From: Rhizaria sp. SCN 62-66
Taxonomy: Eukaryota; Rhizaria, unplaced
Assembly (NCBI GenBank): GCA_001724265.1
Contig: MEDY01000116.1
Span: forward strand, 1 to 64,000
Length of the DNA stretch: 64,000 nt
Direction: 5' to 3'
The notes under the pieces are model-generated. The model had not been told where the DNA came from, ran no database searches, and saw only the letters and a list, made by a program, of their open reading frames with translations. The translations under genes were made by a program, and so were the position numbers. Below, in pieces: positions 56,056 through 64,000 of this stretch (position 1 is its first letter; the number at the start of each line of letters is the position of its first letter).

Positions 56056-56847
56056 ATGTCGCAGACGCGTCCCCCGATGACGGCGGACCGTGACCCGTTC
56101 AACCCGGCCCGCCAGCGTCTCCAGGACTCGCTCGCCAAGACTTCGGCCGCCTTCGACCGCTGGAAGTTCGTTTTGGAGAACCAGAACACCGCCGCGTCCG
56201 ACGACTTCTCTTCCCTTACGCGCTCTATTCAGGTTGACCTTAAGGCCGTTAACGTCGACGTCGCCAACCTCAACAAAGTCCTCTCCGCGGTCGAGCAGAA
56301 CCGTCCCATGTTCCCCCACATCGACGACGCCGAGCTCGATTCCCGCCGCAAGGCCGTCAACGAAATCGCCGCTGCCGCGCGCGGTATTGAGGACTTCATG
56401 ACCTCTGCGCGCTCCAAGAAGAAGATTGAGCGGGACCAGCGCAACGACCTCATGGGGCCCCCCGGCGTGACCAGCTCTTCCCTCGCCGGCGGCGCGGGCG
56501 CGGGGGCCGCTGGTGGCCGCGGCGGCGCGGCGGGCGCAGGCATGGTGCAAGCGCGCCGCACGCAGACAGCGCGGCGCGAACAGGAGCACAACGCTGTGCT
56601 GGACGATATGAGCTCTGCGCTCGACCGTCTGCACGGGACGTCGACACAGATCAAGGGCAAGCTCCAGACGCAAGCCGTTCTGCTCGATGAGATGCGCGAC
56701 GACGCGGCTGTGAGCGAAAACTTGATGCAGTCGACGATGCGCAAGATGGATACGCTGCTCGCCAAGAGCAAGAGTGGACGCATCTGCTGTCTCGCCATCC
56801 TCATCGTTATTGCGGTGCTCCTCTTCTTCATCATCATCTACTTCTAA
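56056..56847 (+). CDS. Syntaxin-6/10/61-type Qc SNARE
   Basis: Single exon, 263 residues, the usual length for this family (human syntaxin-6 is 255). The N-terminal domain (about residues 12-115) carries the syntaxin-6 pattern: RDPFNPARQRLQDSLAKT, FDRWKFVLEN, LKAVNVDVANLNKVLSAVEQ and NRPMFPHIDDAELDSRRKAV. An Ala/Gly-rich linker follows (about 135-165). The SNARE helix spans about 170-235, with the zero-layer Gln in KGKLQTQAVLLDEM. A C-terminal anchor (CCLAILIVIAVLLFFIIIYF) ends the protein, and the Cys pair at its start is a likely palmitoylation site. These SNAREs act in trans-Golgi and endosomal fusion. The ATG chosen is the first in frame and lies directly before the domain. Confidence 0.92.
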   Translation: MSQTRPPMTADRDPFNPARQRLQDSLAKTSAAFDRWKFVLENQNTAASDDFSSLTRSIQVDLKAVNVDVANLNKVLSAVEQNRPMFPHIDDAELDSRRKAVNEIAAAARGIEDFMTSARSKKKIERDQRNDLMGPPGVTSSSLAGGAGAGAAGGRGGAAGAGMVQARRTQTARREQEHNAVLDDMSSALDRLHGTSTQIKGKLQTQAVLLDEMRDDAAVSENLMQSTMRKMDTLLAKSKSGRICCLAILIVIAVLLFFIIIYF

Positions 56848-58030
56848 ACCAGATGTTTGGGATGAAATCACCTTGGTTCAGTCTGCTTTTGTTGGTTATT
56901 TTACATGTAGTCATTGAGAAAAAACGCGTTGTATGTGTTGAAGCGTGAATAAATATTCTAGATATTTTCTTAATTATCATTCTGATTTCGGGTGATCGCT
57001 TTTTGTATCGCTGGAAAGTTTATTACTTTGCAAGGGATAATTTCACAAAACAGAGAGATTAAAGATACAAATGGCGTTTATCTAATCTGAAAATGAGCGG
57101 TGATTCTTAAAAACAAACTTTTATTGTTGAACACTTGTTGTCAATGACCCTACAAAATGTATTTTTGTTATTCTGTAAAGAAACAGAAACAGGGGTGGGT
57201 CAGACACGAACGCACAAAAAAACATAGCAGTGAAAACACATAAGCTAACACACACGTAGAGACACAGAGCTGTACAGAAACAAGAACACACATGACCACA
57301 TATCATCAACAACAACAAAGGACAAATGAAACTACGAAAAGGCGCAAGACGGAGAACAATCTAGCAGACGAGACGAGAGATGAAGATAATGGGGGAACGC
57401 CAAAAGAACATTGAAAAGAATAAAGAACACAGAAACAAAAACAAGAGGCTTGAATATTTCACTCAACACGAAATATATCAAAACCAAAACCACCATCAAT
57501 CGTCATCTTCATCAACATCATATTCAGCCAAGTGCAAGTTAACTGCGAAATTGTAAACATACACTCCGCTGCTCACTCGCTCTCTCTTTCTCTTGTGCTG
57601 GCACTCGTGAGTGGTACTCATGAGTGGTATGCGCGAGCTGCGGGATGCCAATACTGCGCTGTCGCAACTGCTGATGTTTGAGCGCTATGTTGTGCTCTGC
57701 TGTGAGTTCACGCACGCGACTGTGGTATGCAACACAAACCGGCACAAGCCTCAGTCGCACGCATACACAACTCTAACAACACACACAACTCTAACTACAC
57801 AGTATCGAGGTTTCTGCAGCAACCAACCAGAACAGCAATGAGACAAAGAGGCACACAGGAAAGAGCAAGACTAAACTTGACAGATGCTCACAACGAACGA
57901 AAGAACAAACCAATCCAGGAGTAAGCGCTGTTGCAGACAAAGCAACAAAGCGCACACAGCAAAAACAGCAACAACACACACACACACACACAAACAACAA
58001 CAACTACCACCAATACAACAGAGACACAGA

Positions 58031-58066
<36 letters not shown>

Positions 58067-58184
58067 CAACATTGCAAATCCAGAACAAGACAAGAACACT
58101 GAGCAAGCAAGAGCGAGTGCATACCGATAAGCTCATTTTAAACACATCTTTCGCTCACTCGCTCATTCGCCGCCCGCAGTTCTC
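56848..58184. other. Convergent intergenic region with CA repeats
   Basis: About 1.3 kb of A+T-rich DNA between the 3' ends of the SNARE and CBS genes. The plus strand is A/C-rich from about 57170 to 58130. CA microsatellites are at 57974-57992 and 58032-58063. At 57604-57625 the near-palindromes ACTCGTGAGT and ACTCATGAGT lie side by side. No gene is supported. Confidence 0.5.
58032..58063. repeat. CA dinucleotide microsatellite
   Basis: A 32-bp uninterrupted CA run, the longest dinucleotide repeat in the window. A shorter run lies 40 bp upstream (57974-57992). Confidence 0.85.
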
Positions 58185-61100
58185 TCATTCCGGCTTGGGC
58201 ATCGCGGCCGGCGCCGCGGCTCCGGTCCTGAAGGAGCGCAGACTGCCGGGCGCGGGCGATGGCGCCCGCGAGTGCAGCGGGGACGTGTTCACCCCCGCCA
58301 CGCCCCCGCCCGCGGCCCCGGTGGCGGTGGTGGCGGCGACCGTAGCCGGGTGCAGCAGCGACGTGTTGGCTCCCGGGAACGCCGCGGCGCCGGCGCCGAT
58401 GCCCACACTGGCGGGGTGCTGCGCGGCGGCGGCGGCGGCGGCGATCGAGGCCATCGCGCTCGGCCCCGTGCCGGCGCCGGTGCCCGGGACACCCGTGGGT
58501 GCCCCGGCGAGCGCGGGCCCCGTGGCGAAGATGGGCACGGCTGCCGCCGAGAGCACCGCCGACATAGCCGACGACGAGAGCGCGCGGTGGTATCCGCGGT
58601 CAACACGGCGCGATGCGGCGCCCTTGTGAAGCAGTTTGACCACATCCTCGACCGAGATGACCGCGACGGGCGCCTGTGTGGTGGGGTCGACGACGAAGAC
58701 GCGGTGCATGCCCGTCGCGGTCAGCTTGGCAATGACCGTGAGCAGCGACGCCGTGGGCTCGACCGATACCGTGGGAGAGACCGTGCGCAGCGATGCCGGC
58801 CCACAGTCGCGGCGGACCTGAGCCACGAACGCGCCGACGGGCTGGTGCAGCAGCGCCGACGACGGCGCTTGGAGGTACAGCTTGAGGTCCGCACCCGAGG
58901 TGTTGCCCACGAAGCGACCCTGCGCGTCCACGAGCGCGATTCCGGAGATCTTGGCCGAGGACATGACGCGCAGAGTCGTGATCATCGCCTGCGACGCAAG
59001 CACCGTCAGAACGGGCGAAGTGCCGACGTTAAGCGCGTCGACAGACCGCAGCAGCTCCTCATCAGCGCCTCCCATCGCGGCGCGCTCCTCGGCAGTGAGG
59101 ACCTTGGTGGGCAGCGCGAAACGCGAGTAGAGCGCGCCGAGGATCTTGACGATGTCCGACTGGGAGATGATATCGACGATCGGGTACGGCGTCCGCACAC
59201 TCTTGGCACTTCCGCCCGAAAACGACGCCGAGGCACCGCTCGAACACGCGGTCGCATTGCTAGCACTGGTGTTGGACAGGGAGGCCGGGAGCGGCGCGGG
59301 GCGCACCGAGCCGTCCTCCTCGATCACCACGGGCGCCATGACGTACGGAGACACCACGAACGGCGCCCCACACGACTGCGGCGACGACGACGACGATGCG
59401 GAAGCACTGGAGGACAGAGACGCAGAGGAGGACGAGTGCGGCAGACTGGCACTGGAGGTCAACGGCAGCGCACCCCCGTTGGCGGCGGGACTGCCCAGCC
59501 CAGGGGGACTGCAGAGCCCGCCGCTGGTGCTGGTTCCAGTGGGACTGCAGAAGCCGGGAGTCACGGGCTGGAGGACCCCGCCCAGAGTCGGCGACGGCTG
59601 CGCCTGCTGCTGCTGCGCGGAGGCGGAGGCGGCGGCAGCGGCAGCGGCAGCGGCGGCGGCCTGCTGCTCTTTCTCTTTCTGCTGCGCCTGCTGCTTTGCG
59701 GCTGCGGCGGCGGCGGTGTGCGCGCCGTGCGAGGCCGGGATCAGCCCCGCGGCCAGCATCTCTGCGGTCGGCAGCGGCATATCCAGCACCAGCACGCGGT
59801 GCACGTCGGGCTGCGTGGCGAGGATCTCGATCACGGCCACGAGCGAGTCGTGCTTCGACACGCCGACGCACTTGGACCGCGCAGAGAGGTATTTGACCGA
59901 GAAATCCTGTGCACGCGCGTGGTCGACGGCGCGCGTATTGACCGATGCGGGGGAAAAGCGCGACAGCACCTGGCCCAGGTACGACGACAGGCCGCTGCTG
60001 CCGCCACTGCCGCCGGGGGAGCCGGTCACCGCCGCGCTCGAGCCGCCGCTGCCGCCGCCGGCGTCGGGCGCGGGGGACACGGAGCCAGACGCGGGGACGC
60101 CAGACGCAGCGGCAGTCGCTGCGGTGGCGGCGGAGACGGGAGAGGGGCCGACCGCGTTGCTGGCGCTGGCTGCGCTCGCGAGTCCCGGGGACGGCGACTG
60201 CGGCGGCTGGCCGAAGCCCCCGTCCGAGGCGACGCTGTGGGAGCCTGCGCCGCCCAGATGCGGCTGCTGCGGCGGCAGGTGCGGGTGCGGCGGCAGCGGC
60301 GCGGGCGAGGGGGTCTTAGCGCGACCGGGCACGGTGCCCGCAACGCCTCCAGCCCCGCCGACGCCGCCCGCGCTAGCATTGGCGAAGGCGGGGGTGGGGC
60401 CGTGCGCGTGCGACAAATGGCCATGGCTGTAGGTGTGCGGATGCATCGGGGGCGCGGCGCCCGCGCTCAGCGGCGACGGCACCGTTGCGATGCCGCCGAT
60501 GCCGATGCCGACGCCGGCGGCGGCGGCGGTGCGCGCCGTGGAGGGGGACTGGGGGCGCGAGCGGCCGAACATCGCGGACTCAGTGCCGCCGCTGCCGCCG
60601 CCGCTGCCGCCGTTGCCGCCGCCGCTGCCGTTGAGGACGGGCGAGGCGGGCGCCGCGGGGGGCTTGGTGCTGCTGCTGAGGCCGAACGACGCGGAGCCGG
60701 AGAAGGAGCCGCGGGTGGGGGTGGTCGCAGCGGCACCCGCGGGACCCGTGACCCCCCCCCTGTGGCGACGGCGTCAGGGAAGGCCGAGAAAGACGCCGCA
60801 GAGGGGCCCGCGCCGGCGCCGGCGCCGGAGGACTGGGCGGGGGCGGAGCGGCGGCCGGGGGACAGCGGCAGCGGCAGCGGGACAGGGGCGTGGAGGCCGA
60901 GGCCCAGCCCCAGGCCGAGGCCGGGGGAGGCCAGGCGCGGGGGCACAGCGTCGGCACCCGACTGCGCACCGGGGGCCGTGGCGGCAGAGGCGGTCGCGCA
61001 CGGCTGCTGGCTGCCCAGTGGCTGCGATTGTGGTACAGGGCTGTTGCCGCCGCTGCGGTCGACGGGCGAGCTCAGCGGCAGCGTGTAGCCGCTGTTCGTG

Positions 61101-61999
61101 CTATTGGGGCCGGGGGGCGAGGCGGGGCCGAGCGGCGAGGTAACCGTGAACAGGCTCCCGCTAGAGGAGGAGCCCGTGGACGCCGCGGAGGCCACGGACG
61201 CCGCGGTGGCCGACAGAGCCAGCGCGACATGCGGCGCCAGCGTCCGCGGCGTCTCAGCGGCGGCCCTCTGCGCCGCGGCCTCCTCCTCCATGTGGACGAC
61301 GAGCGAGACGAGGTCGCGCAGGTCAAGCAGGCCGGCGCAGCGGCCCGTGGCGTGGTCGACAACTGGCGCAGACTGCACGCCGTGCTCGATCAGCTTGCGG
61401 AACGCCTGCATCGGAGTCTCCGTCGAGGAGATCAGCAGAATCGACCGTGGAGGCGCACTGGAGGGGGCGGGGGCAGAAGTGCCGCTTTGCTCGGGGCTAG
61501 CCTCGGCCGTCGAGTCAGTGCCCGCGCTCTGTTGCTGCTGGAGCGGCTTGTCTTCCGCGGCGGCGGAGGCGGCGGTCTCGGTGGTCGCGAGCGCGGCGGA
61601 GACGTACGACGACGTGGTCGCGCCCGAGCGGCCGCCCGCGGGGCCGGCGGAGCTATTCCGGGCTGACCGCAACGAGAGGCCGCCATTGAGGGCGGCGGCG
61701 CCCGCGGCGGTGGAGTCCGCGGCGCGGGGCCGCATGGGGATGAGCTTGCGGGCCTCGGCGCACGTGAGGTGGGCCAGCGCGGCGCGGGTCTTGGTCAGGG
61801 GCGTGTACGTCACCGGGGGAAGCGCCGCGAACGAGGATGAGGCGGGCATTGCCACAGAGCCGGACGAAGCAGAGCCAGAGCCAGACGCGGAGGAGGCGGA
61901 GGTAGAAGAGGGCGTGGCGGGGGCGGCGGGGGGAGTGACGCCCAGGTGCAGGCCCGGCGACGAGGGCGGCTGCTGCTGCTGCTGCGGTTGCTGAGACAT
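58185..61999 (-). CDS. Four-CBS-domain protein (AMPK-gamma/Sds23-like), frame change in a G9 run
   Basis: The frame opens at ATG 61999 (MSQQPQQQQQPPSSPG) and is coherent for 413 codons to a run of nine G on the minus strand (60760-60752). Downstream, coherent sequence continues in another frame from 60752 to TGA 58185. One extra G would join them into about 1,270 residues. Four CBS motifs can be read: PRSILLISSTETPMQAFRKL to GLLDLRDLVSLVV; CVGVSKHDSLVAVIEILA to VDIISQSDIVKIL; PVLTVLASQAMITTLRV to GADLKLYL; and TVSPTVSVEPTASLLTVIAK to VAVISVEDVVKLL. Paired CBS domains bind adenine nucleotides, and four in one chain is the plan of AMPK gamma and fungal Sds23. A kinase-regulatory role is inferred. 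CBS1 and CBS2 are split by Ala/Gly/Ser/Pro-rich insertions. The frame break may be a sequencing error in the homopolymer. Confidence 0.8.
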
Positions 62000-63143
62000 T
62001 TTGTGTGATGAAGCAACGGCGATGGCGGCGGCGGCGGCGGCGGAGATTAGAGCGGCGTCGGCAGGGGCAAACGCGGGGAGGATAGGGTTTGCTTGCGAGC
62101 GGGCCGCAACCGGGAAGGAGGCAGACAACAGCTGTTGGTGAAAGGGTCACACAAACAAGGGAGTGGAGAGGAGGAGGGGAAGTTTTGTGATTGACTTGAG
62201 CAGCGCCTTACGAGGGCCGGGACAGCGGTCTTCTGAGCGACAAGGAGAACAAAAGGGGGTGAAAAAAGGGTAAAAATAATGGGGTGAGCTGTTAGACGGC
62301 AAGAGAGAGCGAGAAAGTGTTTTAGAAAGCCGAAAGTGATGTGGTCACTGGTAAAAAGACCGAGGCAGTGAGAAGGGGGTCGGCACGCACACGCGCACGG
62401 GGGTTTGTGCGCGTCCGGGCGCTGATGAAAACAGATTTCGTGTGGTGACCGTGTAGAACCACACTCAAACTATGTAGAACAGCGGCTGTGGTACGCAGCA
62501 GGTGCCTGAGTGGCGCGATCGGCGGGGCAAAACAGCGACTGGATCGACACAAGTCTCCACTTTGCTGCGACGCAAGAGAACACAACCTCAGAGCCCCAGC
62601 TCCGACCCGCGCGCAAGAAATCCTCGTGACGTAATAGATTGCCAATACTTTAACTCAAAAAAATAAAATAAATTCGATTACAGGCACATCTTGTCCTGAT
62701 TGAAGACACTGACCTCGTCTCATCGACTCGACTCGCTCGCTGGCTCGCTGGTGGTGGCGGTGGGTATTGGTCGGAAAAAATGAATGCAATTTCGACTCTC
62801 TGACCTGTGAGTCCAACGACCGACTGGACAAAGGCCAGTCTCTCTCTTGTTCTGGGGACTTCGCGGGAGTTGGTCAATGGTGCTTATCTCCGCACGTGGG
62901 TGATTTTGTTGTGATTTATATGGTGTCATTGCTTTGTTTTTGTTTTAGTTATTTTTTCGAATTGCGCAGTGGGGGCTGTTTGGGGCTTGGAACGCGGCCC
63001 AAAATTTCAATTTTCCAGAGCTCACTTTTGTGCCGCACCATTCGCTCATTGTCGTTTTTGCTCCCCCAGGAAAGTAGAACCTCAGTTACTTTCCTTCGCA
63101 GAGTTGGTACTTTAGTAACCTCAACTTTGCTCACAACTCGCAC
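62000..63143. promoter_or_regulatory. Divergent spacer between CBS gene and ABCC transporter
   Basis: About 1.1 kb containing both promoters and 5' UTRs. The CBS-proximal part is G-rich on the plus strand. The last 150 bp before ATG 63144 include pyrimidine-rich DNA. No gene is recognised. Confidence 0.4.
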
Positions 63144-64000
63144 ATGTCTTCCAAGGCGAATGTGCGCGTCAACGGCGTCACCGTTGACGTGACCGAGGAC
63201 GATGACTTCATCAACATCGCCGGCCTCGACTACAACTCGGACGAAGTAGCACCCCTCAAGGAGCTCTGGTCGCAGTACAACGACCGCTACACGCCCGACG
63301 AGGACCGCCCTGCCGTGTTCGAGGCCTTCACCAAGGAGCGCGAGCGTCTGCAACAGGTCGTCACCACGCGGCAAGAGATGAAGCTGCGGCATCTGGCTAA
63401 CATGACATGGTGGGACATCGTCGTGCAGCGCTTCATGTCGCCCATCATCCGCCTTTGTAACATGCACCAGATCCACGAGAGCGACATCGCGCCCCTGCCG
63501 TACCACGAGACGGCTGAGACGGTCACGAACGAGTTCGCCCGCATGTGGCAGAAGGAGATCGACCGCTCCGTCCAGGACAACAAGCGCCCCTGGATGCTCC
63601 GCGCGCTCCTCGAGTCTGCCTGGCGCCCCCTCATGATTATCGGCTTCTTCGAGGTCGGTTTCTACGCCGTTACCTTTGCGTCCCCCTACGTTCTCGATCA
63701 GCTGACCACGTTCCTCCGCGACGCGAGCAACGGCGAGGACACCTACGCCGGCGACGGCATCGGCCTCGCCTTTGCGCTCGCCATCATCGCCTGGGCCGCG
63801 GCGACAATGAACGTCTACAAGGCATTTTACTGCACGCAGCTCGGCCAGCGCACCCGCTCCATGGTGATGCAGTCCGTTTTCAACAAGTCCATCGCCATCG
63901 CCCCCTCCGCCTCGCAAGAGATCACGTCCGGTGAAGTCATGAACCTGATGGCCAACGACGCGCAGAAGCTCGGCGAGGCCGCCCAGTTCGTCCACCTGCC
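63144..64000 (+). CDS. ABC transporter, ABCC/MRP subfamily, N-terminal part (cut by window edge)
   Basis: The frame is open from ATG 63144 (MSSKANVRVNGVTVDVTEDD) to the window edge, 285 complete codons. The N-terminal cytosolic part (about residues 1-165) has the linker features of short ABCC proteins: LRHLANMTWWDIVVQRFMSP, then IHESDIAPLPYHETAE, similar to the ABCC lead-in to the first membrane domain. Transmembrane domain 1 then begins (RPLMIIGFFEVGFYAVTFAS, PYVLDQLTTFLRD), followed by a second span and the intracellular-loop stretch LGQRTRSMVMQSVFNKS, SGEVMNLMANDAQKL, which is diagnostic for ABCC. The nucleotide-binding domains lie beyond the window. ABCC exporters move glutathione conjugates and other organic anions, at the plasma or vacuolar membrane; substrate and location cannot be read here. 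Confidence 0.9.
   Translation, partial: MSSKANVRVNGVTVDVTEDDDFINIAGLDYNSDEVAPLKELWSQYNDRYTPDEDRPAVFEAFTKERERLQQVVTTRQEMKLRHLANMTWWDIVVQRFMSPIIRLCNMHQIHESDIAPLPYHETAETVTNEFARMWQKEIDRSVQDNKRPWMLRALLESAWRPLMIIGFFEVGFYAVTFASPYVLDQLTTFLRDASNGEDTYAGDGIGLAFALAIIAWAAATMNVYKAFYCTQLGQRTRSMVMQSVFNKSIAIAPSASQEITSGEVMNLMANDAQKLGEAAQFVHL

Noticed and set aside
58272-61088. 938-codon plus-strand frame opposite the CBS gene
   Set aside because: It is an antisense shadow of high-G+C coding DNA with an Arg/Gly-dominated product, while the minus strand encodes recognisable CBS domains.

Overview
The window is nuclear DNA from a unicellular eukaryote whose lineage I cannot place from sequence alone. It has spliceosomal introns, eukaryote-only protein families (Elongator subunit 1, Mrs2, DPAGT1/Alg7, a syntaxin-6-type SNARE, a PP2A B''-type subunit, an ABCC transporter) and mitochondrial targeting peptides. 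Coding DNA is very G+C-rich with long homopolymer and low-complexity insertions (Ala, Gln, Asn, Ser, His-Gly). Spacers and introns are clearly A+T-richer. Genes lie on both strands at about one per 4 kb. I modelled 13 introns of about 110-380 nt; 11 use the 5' splice site GTACG.

Layout. 1-1717: no gene seen. 1718-7367 (-): 3-hydroxyisobutyryl-CoA hydrolase with a C-terminal extension of about 1,270 residues. 7723-13827 (+): a 2,034-residue low-complexity protein, unrecognised. 14023-14173 (+): ankyrin-like remnant. 15579-16655 (-): ankyrin protein with an MGNACC lipidation start. 17641-21726 (+): Mrs2/CorA-type Mg2+ channel with a huge insertion. 22072-23082 (+): ankyrin protein with a mitochondrial presequence. 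23311-32493 (-): Elp1 of 3,060 residues. 32930-33567 (+): small basic protein resembling mitoribosomal mL59/mL64. 34106-35374 (-): Alg7/DPAGT1. 36611-41735 (+): a single gene joining a class V (cysteine desulfurase-like) enzyme to a TtcA-like PP-loop tRNA thiolase. 42604-47305 (+): PP2A B''-type regulatory subunit. 49395-51938 (-): an 847-codon frame broken only by two TAG codons. 53325-54910 (-): organelle-targeted PRPP synthetase. 56056-56847 (+): syntaxin-6-like SNARE. 58185-61999 (-): four-CBS protein with a frame change in a G9 run. 63144-64000 (+): start of an ABCC transporter, cut by the window edge.

Most genes are unrelated housekeeping functions. Two are tied to tRNA anticodon-loop modification: Elp1 (U34 side chain) and the desulfurase-thiolase fusion (sulfur insertion). 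Several act in mitochondria: the hydrolase, Mrs2, an ankyrin protein, the mL59/mL64 candidate and PRPP synthetase. The desulfurase-thiolase fusion is the strongest candidate for an undescribed system. Also worth attention are the GTACG splice sites, the TAG-interrupted frame and short motifs scattered across unrelated genes and spacers. All exon boundaries were read by eye from splice signals and frame continuity, without transcript data.
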